A stretch of 64,000 bases of DNA from Micromonospora peucetia (lineage in GTDB: Bacteria; Actinomycetota; Actinomycetes; Mycobacteriales; Micromonosporaceae): positions 4,712,001 through 4,776,000 of the forward strand of contig NZ_FMIC01000002.1 of NCBI RefSeq assembly GCF_900091625.1. The letters run 5' to 3'. The notes under the pieces were generated by a model. That model had not been told where the DNA came from, did no database searches, and saw only the letters and a list, made by a program, of their open reading frames with translations. Both the position numbers and the translations under genes were made by a program. Numbering within the stretch: position 1 is the stretch's first letter; each line of letters starts with the position of its first letter. Positions 15,563-25,881 of this stretch are shown here, piece after piece.

Positions 15563-16592
15563 AGTAGAGGTCACCTCCGTCAGCGGCGTCGGCGCGACGG
15601 TCGGACGCCGTCGCGGTGGGATCCGTGGGGCGGGTCCCGGCGGGTCCCCGTTCGAGGGCGTCGAAGAAGTGCCGCATGACGAAGGCGACCCCCGCCGGCG
15701 TCACGGCACGCAGGTTCGGCGCGAAGAAGACCCCCCGGAACGGGAAACCGGTGATCAGCTCGTACGAGGGGAAGTAGTCGACGTGGTCGTGTTCCTGGGC
15801 GAGTTGGCCCGCCGCGGCCCGCAGCACGGACTTCGAGTACGTGGTGGCGGTCAGCGCGTGCGCCCCGGTCGCCGTCGCGGTGAGCGGCACCGGTGACACG
15901 GTCAACAGGACGTTCAGCCGGGGATTGGCGGCGCGCAGCAGCGCGACGGCGGCGCAGAGGTCATCGTGCACCTCGGCGACGGTGAAGTTGTGGAAGGCGT
16001 GCCGCCCGGGGTCGAAGACGCCCCGGACGGTGCCCGGGCAGACCGGGTGGACGGTGCCGGTGGCCCGGTCCCGCCAGGCCTCGGTGAGCCCGAGGGTGAA
16101 GATGAGGCAACCCGCCTCGGCGATCGCCCCCCGGATCGCCGCCAGGGTGGACCGGCGGGCGGCCAGGGTGGCCTCGGCCGAGGCGTACCCGTCGGGTTCG
16201 ACCGACGGGCGGTACGGGTCGAAGAACCGGTCACCCTCGCACCAGACCTCGCCGGGCCCGGTGTCGTCCGCCAGCGCCCAGGCCAGCCACTGCCGCAGGG
16301 TCGCGGCGGTGTAGATGGTGCCGGTGCGGAAGGAGAACGCGCCGTAGTGCCGGGCCCGGCGCTCGGCCTCGGTCAGCCCGGGCGGGGGCAGCTCGACCTC
16401 ACGCCAGTTCATCCCCTCGTCGAGCAGGGCGGGACCGAGATGACGGGCGAAGCAGGAACCGGCGGTGAGGACCGGGTCGTCCGGGGCGATGGCGAACTTC
16501 GGTGTCCACACCTCACCGATGGCCAGCATCTCCGGCTCGGCCACCGCGCTGCGCCAGAACGACCGCGACGGCAGCGACTGGTAGGGGTTCAT
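15507..16592 (-). CDS. GSCFA-domain protein
   Basis: 361 residues carrying the family hallmark GSCFARHLG near residue 45. The later FTLGLTEAW, TVSPVPL and the C-terminal tyrosine/serine-rich blocks complete a full-length GSCFA domain. GSCFA proteins are SGNH-related and uncharacterised; the conserved Ser and His could be catalytic. The C-terminal 55 residues beyond the domain overlap the next gene. The start lies 70 bp after the stop of the NRPS/PKS gene, so it is probably in the same transcript. A GSCFA/SGNH pair in an NRPS operon hints at acyl or ester chemistry on the product, but this is inference. Confidence 0.8.
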   Translation of the reverse strand: MNPYQSLPSRSFWRSAVAEPEMLAIGEVWTPKFAIAPDDPVLTAGSCFARHLGPALLDEGMNWREVELPPPGLTEAERRARHYGAFSFRTGTIYTAATLRQWLAWALADDTGPGEVWCEGDRFFDPYRPSVEPDGYASAEATLAARRSTLAAIRGAIAEAGCLIFTLGLTEAWRDRATGTVHPVCPGTVRGVFDPGRHAFHNFTVAEVHDDLCAAVALLRAANPRLNVLLTVSPVPLTATATGAHALTATTYSKSVLRAAAGQLAQEHDHVDYFPSYELITGFPFRGVFFAPNLRAVTPAGVAFVMRHFFDALERGPAGTRPTDPTATASDRRADAADGGDLYCDDAILDHYRPGQIPAAG

Positions 16593-16662
16593 CGTGCCGC
16601 CGTCGGGTCGGTGGCCGGCGCGGCAGCCACCTCGCGGGCCCGGCAGGTCCAGCGTCGCACGG

Positions 16663-19600
16663 TCAGCTCACCGCCTTGTTGATGGCCTCGGCCACGGCCC
16701 GGGCGTGTGGCGCCCCGACGATGCCGTAGTGGGTGGTGTCGACGAGTTGCCACGCGAGCCCGGCCAGGTGCGTCCGCCACTGCCGGGCCTGCTCCTGCGG
16801 CGCACCGAGCGCCGGCAGACCGGCCGTCGGGCGGCCCGCCAGCCAGAGCCGGCCCGGCGTCCCGGCCAGCCGGGGCAGGGTGTGCCGCGCCATGCTCGCC
16901 AGGTTGGCCCGGCAGCAGCGCGCCAGCGCGTCCGCGTACGCCGACGCCGGGGTGTCCGTGCCGGTCGCCGCCCCCAACTCGTGGGCGAAGAGCGCGGCGA
17001 GCCGCTCCTCGTCGTACGCCTGGAAGGCCGGCGCGGCGTCCGGCGGTGGCGGGTCGAGCAGGTAGAGCTCGTCCGCCGGCTGGCCGGCCGCCTCGGCCTC
17101 CGCCGCCATCCCGAGCGCCACCCAGGCGCCGAACGACCACCCGACGAGCCGCCAGCGCCACTCGTCCCGGGGGAAACGGTCCCGCAGCGCGGCGTGGTAC
17201 CGCGCGGCCCGCTCCGCGAGCGACCAGGCCGGCTGCTCGGGGCGTGCCAGCGCGGGATCGGCGATGACGCAGACCGTGAGTTCCGGGTCGAGCGCCGACA
17301 CCAGTGACCGGTACGCCTGGACGTCGCCGCCGACCGGATGGACCAGGCAGAGCACCGAGGGCCCCCGGCCGGACTGCCAGACCTGCACCGTCACGGTGGA
17401 CCCGTCAGGCTCGTCGGTGCGGACCGGCTCGCCGAGCAGCCCCAGCACCTCGGTCAGGCTCACCCGGTGGCTCAGCTGCGACAGGCCTAGGTTGACGCCG
17501 AAGTGTTCCTTGGCCTGGTCGATCAGGTCCAGCAGCAGCAGCGAGTCGGCGCCCAGGTCGTACAGGGACGCGGCCGGGTCGATCCGCTCGACGCCCAGCC
17601 AGTCACAGAGCCATCCGCTGACCTGGTCGGCGGCCGACCGGGCCAGCACGGCGGGGACCGGGACCTGCGGGCCGGCCGGGGGTGCGTAGAACTCCCGCGC
17701 CCGGTCCAGCCCGGTGGTGCAGACCAGCAGGTGCGGCAGTCGCAGCCGCAGGGCCTGCGCGAAGAGTCGCCGCCCCTCGTCCACGCGGAGGCCGACCGCC
17801 AGGTGTGCCCGGTGCCGGGCGTCGGTGGGCAGGGCGTCCAGGGCCAGACCCACCTCGTTCCAGACGTCCCAGTCGAGGCAGATCCGCAGCGTGCTGTCGG
17901 TTTCGGCCGCCCGGTGCCGGGCGAAGCCGTCCAGCAGCCCGTTGCTGGCGGCGTAGTCGAGTTGGCCGACGCCGCCGAGCTGCGCCGACATCGACGAGCA
18001 GTAGACGACGAAGGCCGGCCGGTGGTGCGTGACCAGCCGTTCCACGAGTAGCGCGCCATGGGTGCGGCCCGCCGTGGCCCGGCGCATCGCGGTGGCGTCC
18101 CGTCGGCTGATCAACCCGCCGGCCGCGACCCCCGCGGCGTGCACCACCCCGTCGACCTGTCGGGTCCGGGCGTCGAGCCGTGCCATCACCTCGTCGGGAC
18201 CAATCTCGCCCAGGTCCACCTCGACGAGGTCGACGCGATCGGCCCACGGCGTCAGCCCGGCCGGCAGCAGCCCGCGCCGCGCTACCAGGATCACCCGGCA
18301 GTCGCCCTGTTCCAGCAGCCAGGCCGCGATGCTCGCGCCGATGCCGCCGGTGCCCCCCAGGACCACGTACACGGCCGGGCCGGGCGGCAACGGACACGCG
18401 GTCGGCGGGGCCGGCGGGCGTACCGGCAGCAGCGCCTGCTCCCACCAGTAGCCCCCGCGCAGCGCGAGTCGCCGGGGCGGCGGTGTCTCCTCCGTCAGCA
18501 GCGCCGCGAGCGCCGACGCCCAGCCGACCGGATCGGGGCCCGGCAGGTCCAGCCAGTGGCTCTCGACGTCGCCCTCCTGGGGTGCGACCTCGCACACCCC
18601 GGCGAGCAGGCCCAACTCCGGCCGGTGTACGTCGCCGGCCACGGGTTGCGCCTGGTGCGACAGCCACCAGGCGCGCAGCCGGGGCCGGCGGGGCAGCCCG
18701 GCGACGGCCGCCAGCAGCGCCGCCGGGGTGTCGACGCAGGCCCGATACGAGTGGGCCAGCGTGTCCGCGCCGACCGGTCCGTCGACGGCCAGCGGCAGCG
18801 CGTGCAGCCAGTCGACACCGTGCTGCCCGGCGCCGACCGGCGAGGTGGCGTCGGTGCCGGTCAGCGCGTCGAGCAGCCGGCCCAGCGAGTCGGGGTCGGC
18901 GGGGTCCACCCGGTAGCTGTCCGGCCCGAGCCGGGCGAAGCCGTCGGCGGCGGTGACGGTCACCACCCGGGCGTGGGACGCCGCGAACGCGCGGAGCGCG
19001 ACCGGCGACGGTGGCGCCGCCGCCATGACCACGAGCGTCTCTGGGCGGCGGCAGCCGGGGTCGGTTCCCGCGTGCCGCCAGCGCACCCAGTGCGGCTGGT
19101 GTAACCACTCGGCCTCGGGCAGCCGTGCCGGCCACCGCTGATCGACCGGCGCAGTCCCCGCCGTCGCCCCGGCTGCCGATGTCGCCCCGGCCGGCGATGG
19201 CATCGTCCCTGCCGGCGATGTCGCCCCGGGGGGCGGGGCGGCGCGGGCGAAGTCGTGGTCGACCAGCGCGAACGCCGGCGGGGGGAAGTCCCAGGGCGGC
19301 TGCGCCGGCCCGGCCGGCCACCGGATCGGGCGTCCGGCCAGCCAGGCGGCGACGAGCTCGGCAGCCGGCGGCGTACCGGCCGGGGCGGTGCCCGCGACGG
19401 GCGTCGCCTCGACGGGGGCGACCTCGACGGCGGACGCGGTGCGCAGCCAGGCCACCGCGGCGGCCACGTCGGCGCAGCCGGCGGCTGCCCGCCAGCGACC
19501 CGGCGACCGGCCGGCCTGCAGGTGGCGCAGCACCTGGCGGTAGGCCTCGGGCCGGGCCGTGAGGTAGTCGGCGATCCGGTCGGCGTCGGCGCGCAGGCCT

Positions 19601-22600
19601 GCGGCGCTGCCGCTGGCGAGCACCACCACCGGCAGGTCGGGGCCTGCCGGTGGCACCGACCCGGTGCCGGCCGGGTCGGCCGCCTCGCAGACCAGATGAG
19701 CGTTGGTGCCGCCGATGCCGAAGCTGCTCACCGCCGCCACGCGCGGCCGGTCCACCGGCCAGGGCCGGGCCTTCGTGGGGACGTAGAACGGGGCCGGATC
19801 AGGGCCCAGCCGTGGATTGAGCCGGCGGAAGTCGACGTTCGGCGGGATCAGCCCGTGGTGCACGGCCAGCACGGCGCGTACCAGGCCGACCACCCCGGCC
19901 GCCGCGCCGAGGTGACCGACCTGGCTCTTCACCGAGGCGAGCGCGGTGCGGCCGGAGTCGGCCAGGTCGAACGCCTGACGCAGCGCCGTCACCTCCACCG
20001 GGTCGCCCAGCTCCGTCGCGGTGCCGTGCGCCTCGACGTAGCCCAGGTCGCCGCTGACCCGGCCGCTGCGGCGCAGCGCGGCGCGGATCACCTCACGCTG
20101 ACCGGTGACCGACGGTGCGGCGTAGCCGAGCTTCTCCGCGCCGTCGTTGTTGACGGCCGAGCCGGTGATCACCGCGTAGACGGTGTCGCCGTCGCGCCGG
20201 GCCAGCCGCAGGGGCTTGAGCACCACCACGCCCACCCCGCTGGCGCCGACGGTGCCGCCGGCGTCGTCGCTGAACGGCCGGCAGTGCCCGTCCGGGGAGA
20301 AGATGTGCTGCGGCTGGTAGCGGTACCCGGCGGTGAGCAGCGGGTCCACCAGCACGCCGCCGACCAGCATCACGTCGCTGTCGCCCTGACGCAGCAGCCC
20401 GGCCGCGACGTGCACCGCCACCAGCGAGCTCGCGCAGGCCGCCTGCACGGTGAAGGCCGGCCCGGTCAGGCGCAGGTGGTAGGCGACCTTCGTGGCGAGG
20501 AAGTCCTTCTCGTGGTGCAACGCCAACTGGAACGAGTCCGGCAGCCGCGCCGGATCGGCCTCGCGCAGCATCGCCTGGAAGTAGGTGTTCTCGCCGCAAC
20601 TGGCGAGCAGGCCGACCCGTCGCCCGGCGGGGTCGCCGATGCCGGCGTGTGCCAACGCCTCGACACAGCTCATCAGCAGGTGCCGCTGCTGCGGATCCAT
20701 CAGCCGCGCCTCCTGCCGGCTGATGCCGAAGTGCCCGGGGTCGAAGCCGAGCAGCCCAGCCAGCTGGCTGCGCGCGCCGACCAGGCCGTCGGCGGCGTCG
20801 AAGTGCTCGATGCCACGGTCGCCGGCCTCCACCATCGCCCAGAAGGCGGCCAGGTCGTTCGCGCCGGGCAGCCGGACGGCCATCCCGACCACGGCGACCG
20901 GCTCGTCCGCCCGCCGCGCGGTCCCAGCCGCCGGTTCGGCGGCTGGGGGTGCCACCTTCGCCGACCGGTACGGCGTCGGCCGGTCGGCGGCGGCCTGTCG
21001 TTCGGTGATGAACCGGGCCAGGCGGCGGATGGTGACGTGCTCGAAGAGGTCGGGGATGGTCAGCGGCAGCCCTTCGGCGGCGCAGCGCAGGTGCAAGCGC
21101 ATCAGGTCCAGGCTGCCCGCGCCGTGGTCGAAAAAGCGTCGATCCGGTTCGATCGAGGTCCCGACGACCTCCTCGAAGAGCCCGGCCAACCGCGCCTCCA
21201 ACTCCGACATGACCGGTGCCGGCGCGGCGGCGCGCGACCGTAACTCCTCGCCCGGCGCGCTCGACGCGCGGCGGCGGTCCAGCTTCCCGCTGGCGGTACG
21301 CGGCAGCTCCGCCAGCCACCGGAACCGGTCCACCCGCACGTACCCGGGCAGGAGTCGCGCGAGATGGCCGGTCAGTTCCTCCGGGGCCGGCGGGTCGGCC
21401 CGGAACTCCAGGCAGGCGACCAGGTGCGGGCGGTCATGGACCACCACGGCGTTGACGACAGCCGGATGCGTCAGCAGCGCCGCCTCGACCTGGCCCAGCT
21501 CCAGCCGGTGTCCGCTCACCTTCACCTGCTGGTCGTCGCGGCCCAGGTGGTGCAGCAGGCCGTCCCGGTCGAACCGGGCCTGGTCGCCGCTGCGGAAGAA
21601 CCAGCCGAGACCGGGCAGCTCGACGAAGCGGGCCCGGTCGAGCGCCGGATCGTCCAGATAGCAGGGCTCGATCAGCTCCCCGCCGATCAGCAGTTGCCCG
21701 GGGCAGTCCGGCGGCACGACCTCGTCGGCGGAGTCCACCACCCGCAGCAGCGTGTTGGCGACGGGCCGGCCGATGGCCGGGCGGGTCGGCCAGGTGGCCG
21801 GGTCACCGTCGAGGCAGAGGCCGCTGACCACGTGGGTCTCGGTCGGGCCGTAGTGGTTGAACAGGCGCGCCCCGGGCAACCCGGCGAACCAGCGGCGGAT
21901 GCTGTCGGTGCAGATCAACTGCTCGCCGGCGGTGACCACGTCCCGCAGCCGTGACGGGTACCGGCCGAGACGTACGCCGTGTTCGGCGAGGAGTTGCAGG
22001 GCGACGTACGGCAGGAAGATCCGCTCGATGCCGGCGGCGTCGAGATGCTCCAGCAGCGCCGGCATGTCCTGGCGCCACCCGCGCCGGGGCAGGTGCAGGG
22101 TGCCGCCGCCGCAGAGCGTGCCGAAGATCTCCTGGAAGGAGACGTCGAAGGAGAGCATGGAGAACTGCAGGGTCGCCGCCCGGCCCGCCAGGCCACCGGC
22201 CTCGCTCTGCCACCGCAACAGGTTGACCAGCAGGGCGTCGCCGACCTGGACCCCCTTGGGCGTACCGGTCGAGCCCGAGGTGAAGAGCGTGTACAGCGGG
22301 CGGCCGGCGTACGACGGCGCGACGGGCGCCGCCGACCGGGACAGGACCACCGGATGGCGGGGGAGACGGCCCTCGTCGACCACGGCGAGGGCGGGCTCGT
22401 CACCGGGTGCCAGCAGCACGCAGCGCGGCTCGACCTGGCCCAGCACCTGGCGCAGCAGCGCGGGCGGGTAGGCCCGGTCGAGCGGCACGACGGTGAGGTT
22501 GAGCCGGGCTGCCGCCAGCAGCGCCACCACGTGCTCCACCGACGGCTCGAAGAACAGGGCGACGCTGTGCCGGCCGCCGCCCGACGCCGGCTGGTGCCGC

Positions 22601-25600
22601 ACCAGTTCGGCGGCGAGCGCCGAGGCGTACCCGTCGAGGTCGGCGTAGCTGAGGCGGCAGTCACCGGCGACCAGCGCGGTCGCGGTCGGCTCCGCCCGTA
22701 CCCGCGCGGCGAAGGACTCGGCCACGGTCGGGAAGGCCAACGGGGTACGCCGACCCCGGCCGGCCTCGGGCAGGCCGCTGCGGTAGGGCCGCACCAGCTC
22801 GGCGAGCGTGCCGGTGCCGTTGCCGGTCAACGCGTCCAGGCCCCGCCGGAACAGGTCGGCCACGGCGGCCACCTCGGCGGCCTCGAAGTGGTCGTCGGCG
22901 TACTCCCAGAGGCAGTCGAAGCCGGACTCGTGCTCGACGACCGACAGGGCGAGCGGGCACTTGGCCTCGGTCGGGGCCAGCCAGACCGGGCGGGACACGC
23001 AGCCGGGCAGCGCCAGCGCGGAGAAGTCGGTGTTGTCGAGGACGAAGAGGAAGTCGAACAACGGCGCGTCGGTGCCGAAGTCGTGGTCGGCGACGGCATG
23101 CGCGAGGGCCACGTCCTGGGCGTCGAGCACGACGCGTACGGCGTCGGCCTGCCGCCGTAGCTGCGCCCGCAGCTCCTCGTGGGGGGCCAGCACCAGCGGC
23201 AGCAGCACCGTGTTGGCGAACATGCCGACGCTGGCCGCGAAGTCCCGCACCGGCCGGTTCGCCACCGGGCTGGCGACGCGCGGGTGGGTGCGGCCGGTCA
23301 CCCCGTGCACGGCCCAGCCGAAGAGCGTCAGCAGCAGCGGGAAGCGGGTCAGTCCCAGCTCGGCGCCGAGCCGGTCGAGGGCGCTGCGGCGCGCCGCGTC
23401 GATCGAGGTCCGCAGCAGGTGGTCCCCGGTGCCGCTCCGTTCCCGGATCGGCCGCAGCGGCGCGGCGATCTCGTCCACGGCGGCGTAGTGGCCGCGCAGG
23501 GCGGCGCGCTGCGCCTGATAGGCCGGTCGGGCGAACCAGTCGGCCTGCCACCGGGCGTAGTCCAGCGGGGTCGCCACGGGCTCGTCCCCGTCCACCGTCG
23601 CACCGTCCAGCGCCGCCGCGTACCCGGCCGACAGCTCGCGGAACACGACGTCGAGCGACCAGCCGTCGACCGCGATGTGGTGCAGGTGCAGCAGCAGCAC
23701 CCCGCCGTCGTCGCGAGCCAGCCAGTGGGCCCGCAGCAGGCGCGGCTGCCCGAGGTCGAACGGGACGGCGAAGAGGGCGCGGGCCCGGTCCCGCCACCCG
23801 GCCGCGTCGCCGTCGTCGTCCGGGGCGGGCTCGTGCCACGGGTCGTAGGGCTCGGCCACCACCTGGTGTAGCCCCTCGGGGGTGGCCCGGAAAGCGGTCC
23901 GCAACGCCGCATGCCGCGTCACCACCCGGCACAGCGCCTGCCGCAGTGCGCCGACGTCGACCCGGCCTCGCAGCTCGAAGGCGAGCCCCACGTGGTAGGC
24001 GGTGGACGTCGGCGACCGCTGCTGGAGCAGCCAGAGCCGCTGCTGCTCCGAGGTGGCCGGCGCGGACCGGGCGCCGGCCGGGGAAGCCGGCAGCGGGTAC
24101 GGCGAACCGCCCGTGGCCCGGGCCGTGTCGACGGCCGCGGCCAGCTCGGCGAAGTCGCCGCCCAGCACCACCGCCTGCGGCACCTCGCGGCCCCAGCGCC
24201 GCTGGATCTCGAAGCGCAGCCGCAGCGCCTTCAGCGAGTCCCCGCCGCTGGCGATCCACCGGTCGTCCGGTCGCAGCTCCGGCACCCCCAGCACCTCGGC
24301 GGCCAGCCCGAGCACCATGCGCTGCCACGCCGTGGTGGGCGCGTCGGCGGGGTCACCGTCGCGCCAGGGCGGGTCCTCGCGCCGCAGCAGCGCGTCGGAG
24401 TCCACCTTGCCGTTCGCGGTCAGCGGCAGCGCCTGGACCCGGTGGACCCGGTGCGGGCGCAGGTACGGCGGCAGGGTCGCGCCCAGGTGCCGGTCGAAAT
24501 CCGCGAACGCGAGGTCGGCGGCCGTCACCAGGTATGCGAGCAGCTCGTTCGTCCCGTGCACCGGGTCGCGCCGGGTGCACACGTACGCCTGCCGCACCGC
24601 CGGGTGGGCGAGGATCTGCCGCTCCACCTCGCCGGGCTCGACCCGGAAGCCCCGGACCTTCACCTGCCGGTCGACCCGCCCGACGTACTCGATCCGGCCG
24701 GCGGCGTCGGCCCGCACGAGGTCACCGGTGCGGTAGTGGCGGTCGGCCGAGCCGTCCAGCCAGGGCAGCCGGACGAACCGGGCGGCGGTCTCGTCGGGCA
24801 GGTTGCGGTAGCCGGCCGCCAGCGCCTCGCCACCGAGGTGGAGCTCGGCGACCTCGCCCGGCTCGGCGACGCGGACGCCGTCGACCACCAGGTGCGCGTC
24901 GGTGCCCGGCAGCACCCGGCCGATCGGCACCACCTCCGCGTCGAAGTCGCGTGGAATCGGATGGCACAGGGCGAACGTGGTGGCCTCGGTGGGCCCGTAC
25001 ACGTTGTGCAGCCGGGTGCGGCTGGCGACGTTGTCGCGGTACCACCGGCGGATCAGCCGGGCGTTGAGCTGCTCGCCGCCGACCAGCACCTGGCGGACCC
25101 CGGCGAAGCAGTGCGGCAGCTCGTCGACCACCGCGTTGAACAGCGCCACCGTGATGAAGAGCGTGTCGATCCGCTCCCGGCGCAGCGCGGCGTCGAGCAG
25201 GCGTGGCGTCGCCACCGTCTCGTCGTCGAGGACGACGCAGCAGCCGCCGGTCAGCAGCGGCACCCAGACCTCGAAACTGATCGCGTCGAACGCCGGGTTG
25301 GCGAGGCTCGCGTACCGGGGCGCCCCGGTCAGCTCGAGGTAGCCGGGCCGGGCCAGCCGCAGCACGCCCGCGTCGCGGACCTCCACGCCCTTGGGGCGGC
25401 CCGTGGTGCCGGAGGTGTAGAAGACGAACGCGACCGGCGCGGGCGCGACCCGCGGTGCCGGCTCCCCGTCCGCACCGGGCGGGTCGTCCACCGGGAACAG
25501 CGCCTCCACCGGCAGCGGCCGGACCCCGTCGGGAAGGCCACCGGGCACGTCCGTGCCGTGGACCACCGCCACGGCGGCCGAGTCGCGCAGCATGTGCGCC

Positions 25601-25881
25601 CGGCGCTCGGGCGGGCTCTGCCGGTCCAGCGGCACCACGGTCGCGCCGAGCCGCAGGATGCCGAGCATGACGCAGACCAGCTGCCAGCCGCGTGGCAGGT
25701 GCACCGCGACCGCCTGACCCGGCCGGGCGCCGGCCCGGAGCAGGGCCCGGGCGGCTCCCGCGCTGGCGGCGTCCAGTTCGGCGTAGCTGAGACGCCGGTC
25801 GCCGTCGACCACCGCGACCGCGTCGGGCGTACGACGGGCCTGGGCGAGCACCGCGTGGGCGAGACCGGGACCGTGCGCCAT
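16663..25881 (-). CDS. Hybrid NRPS/PKS: A-PCP-C-A-PCP-KS-KR-ACP-TE, no AT
   Basis: 3072 residues. A1 (about 1-500; YTSGTTGRPKG near 160), PCP1 (SGGDSLKAL near 547), C (HHIAVDGWS near 737), A2 ([10 protein letters not shown] near 1204), PCP2 (GAGSLDLM near 1585), KS (about 1645-2070; ACASSL, EAHGTAT, SQVGHLGAAAG all present), KR (LGGTGGIG near 2505, Ser/Tyr in the 2633 region), ACP (LGADSLLLLDL near 2780) and TE (GWSFGA near 2917). No AT with GHSxG is visible between KS and KR, so malonyl loading must come from elsewhere. It starts directly with A, so it can initiate a chain. By-eye specificity codes: A1 DAFFVGVTFK (Ile/Val-like), A2 DVQFVAHVVK (Pro). ATG 25881 overlaps the upstream stop by one base. 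Confidence 0.9.
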   Translation of the reverse strand: MAHGPGLAHAVLAQARRTPDAVAVVDGDRRLSYAELDAASAGAARALLRAGARPGQAVAVHLPRGWQLVCVMLGILRLGATVVPLDRQSPPERRAHMLRDSAAVAVVHGTDVPGGLPDGVRPLPVEALFPVDDPPGADGEPAPRVAPAPVAFVFYTSGTTGRPKGVEVRDAGVLRLARPGYLELTGAPRYASLANPAFDAISFEVWVPLLTGGCCVVLDDETVATPRLLDAALRRERIDTLFITVALFNAVVDELPHCFAGVRQVLVGGEQLNARLIRRWYRDNVASRTRLHNVYGPTEATTFALCHPIPRDFDAEVVPIGRVLPGTDAHLVVDGVRVAEPGEVAELHLGGEALAAGYRNLPDETAARFVRLPWLDGSADRHYRTGDLVRADAAGRIEYVGRVDRQVKVRGFRVEPGEVERQILAHPAVRQAYVCTRRDPVHGTNELLAYLVTAADLAFADFDRHLGATLPPYLRPHRVHRVQALPLTANGKVDSDALLRREDPPWRDGDPADAPTTAWQRMVLGLAAEVLGVPELRPDDRWIASGGDSLKALRLRFEIQRRWGREVPQAVVLGGDFAELAAAVDTARATGGSPYPLPASPAGARSAPATSEQQRLWLLQQRSPTSTAYHVGLAFELRGRVDVGALRQALCRVVTRHAALRTAFRATPEGLHQVVAEPYDPWHEPAPDDDGDAAGWRDRARALFAVPFDLGQPRLLRAHWLARDDGGVLLLHLHHIAVDGWSLDVVFRELSAGYAAALDGATVDGDEPVATPLDYARWQADWFARPAYQAQRAALRGHYAAVDEIAAPLRPIRERSGTGDHLLRTSIDAARRSALDRLGAELGLTRFPLLLTLFGWAVHGVTGRTHPRVASPVANRPVRDFAASVGMFANTVLLPLVLAPHEELRAQLRRQADAVRVVLDAQDVALAHAVADHDFGTDAPLFDFLFVLDNTDFSALALPGCVSRPVWLAPTEAKCPLALSVVEHESGFDCLWEYADDHFEAAEVAAVADLFRRGLDALTGNGTGTLAELVRPYRSGLPEAGRGRRTPLAFPTVAESFAARVRAEPTATALVAGDCRLSYADLDGYASALAAELVRHQPASGGGRHSVALFFEPSVEHVVALLAAARLNLTVVPLDRAYPPALLRQVLGQVEPRCVLLAPGDEPALAVVDEGRLPRHPVVLSRSAAPVAPSYAGRPLYTLFTSGSTGTPKGVQVGDALLVNLLRWQSEAGGLAGRAATLQFSMLSFDVSFQEIFGTLCGGGTLHLPRRGWRQDMPALLEHLDAAGIERIFLPYVALQLLAEHGVRLGRYPSRLRDVVTAGEQLICTDSIRRWFAGLPGARLFNHYGPTETHVVSGLCLDGDPATWPTRPAIGRPVANTLLRVVDSADEVVPPDCPGQLLIGGELIEPCYLDDPALDRARFVELPGLGWFFRSGDQARFDRDGLLHHLGRDDQQVKVSGHRLELGQVEAALLTHPAVVNAVVVHDRPHLVACLEFRADPPAPEELTGHLARLLPGYVRVDRFRWLAELPRTASGKLDRRRASSAPGEELRSRAAAPAPVMSELEARLAGLFEEVVGTSIEPDRRFFDHGAGSLDLMRLHLRCAAEGLPLTIPDLFEHVTIRRLARFITERQAAADRPTPYRSAKVAPPAAEPAAGTARRADEPVAVVGMAVRLPGANDLAAFWAMVEAGDRGIEHFDAADGLVGARSQLAGLLGFDPGHFGISRQEARLMDPQQRHLLMSCVEALAHAGIGDPAGRRVGLLASCGENTYFQAMLREADPARLPDSFQLALHHEKDFLATKVAYHLRLTGPAFTVQAACASSLVAVHVAAGLLRQGDSDVMLVGGVLVDPLLTAGYRYQPQHIFSPDGHCRPFSDDAGGTVGASGVGVVVLKPLRLARRDGDTVYAVITGSAVNNDGAEKLGYAAPSVTGQREVIRAALRRSGRVSGDLGYVEAHGTATELGDPVEVTALRQAFDLADSGRTALASVKSQVGHLGAAAGVVGLVRAVLAVHHGLIPPNVDFRRLNPRLGPDPAPFYVPTKARPWPVDRPRVAAVSSFGIGGTNAHLVCEAADPAGTGSVPPAGPDLPVVVLASGSAAGLRADADRIADYLTARPEAYRQVLRHLQAGRSPGRWRAAAGCADVAAAVAWLRTASAVEVAPVEATPVAGTAPAGTPPAAELVAAWLAGRPIRWPAGPAQPPWDFPPPAFALVDHDFARAAPPPGATSPAGTMPSPAGATSAAGATAGTAPVDQRWPARLPEAEWLHQPHWVRWRHAGTDPGCRRPETLVVMAAAPPSPVALRAFAASHARVVTVTAADGFARLGPDSYRVDPADPDSLGRLLDALTGTDATSPVGAGQHGVDWLHALPLAVDGPVGADTLAHSYRACVDTPAALLAAVAGLPRRPRLRAWWLSHQAQPVAGDVHRPELGLLAGVCEVAPQEGDVESHWLDLPGPDPVGWASALAALLTEETPPPRRLALRGGYWWEQALLPVRPPAPPTACPLPPGPAVYVVLGGTGGIGASIAAWLLEQGDCRVILVARRGLLPAGLTPWADRVDLVEVDLGEIGPDEVMARLDARTRQVDGVVHAAGVAAGGLISRRDATAMRRATAGRTHGALLVERLVTHHRPAFVVYCSSMSAQLGGVGQLDYAASNGLLDGFARHRAAETDSTLRICLDWDVWNEVGLALDALPTDARHRAHLAVGLRVDEGRRLFAQALRLRLPHLLVCTTGLDRAREFYAPPAGPQVPVPAVLARSAADQVSGWLCDWLGVERIDPAASLYDLGADSLLLLDLIDQAKEHFGVNLGLSQLSHRVSLTEVLGLLGEPVRTDEPDGSTVTVQVWQSGRGPSVLCLVHPVGGDVQAYRSLVSALDPELTVCVIADPALARPEQPAWSLAERAARYHAALRDRFPRDEWRWRLVGWSFGAWVALGMAAEAEAAGQPADELYLLDPPPPDAAPAFQAYDEERLAALFAHELGAATGTDTPASAYADALARCCRANLASMARHTLPRLAGTPGRLWLAGRPTAGLPALGAPQEQARQWRTHLAGLAWQLVDTTHYGIVGAPHARAVAEAINKAVS

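Noticed and set aside
19150..19240. Short near-repeats GCCGGCGATG/GTCGCCCC as a possible CRISPR or minisatellite
   Set aside because: It encodes an Ala/Gly/Thr/Pro-rich linker in the PKS protein. Units are irregular and in frame.
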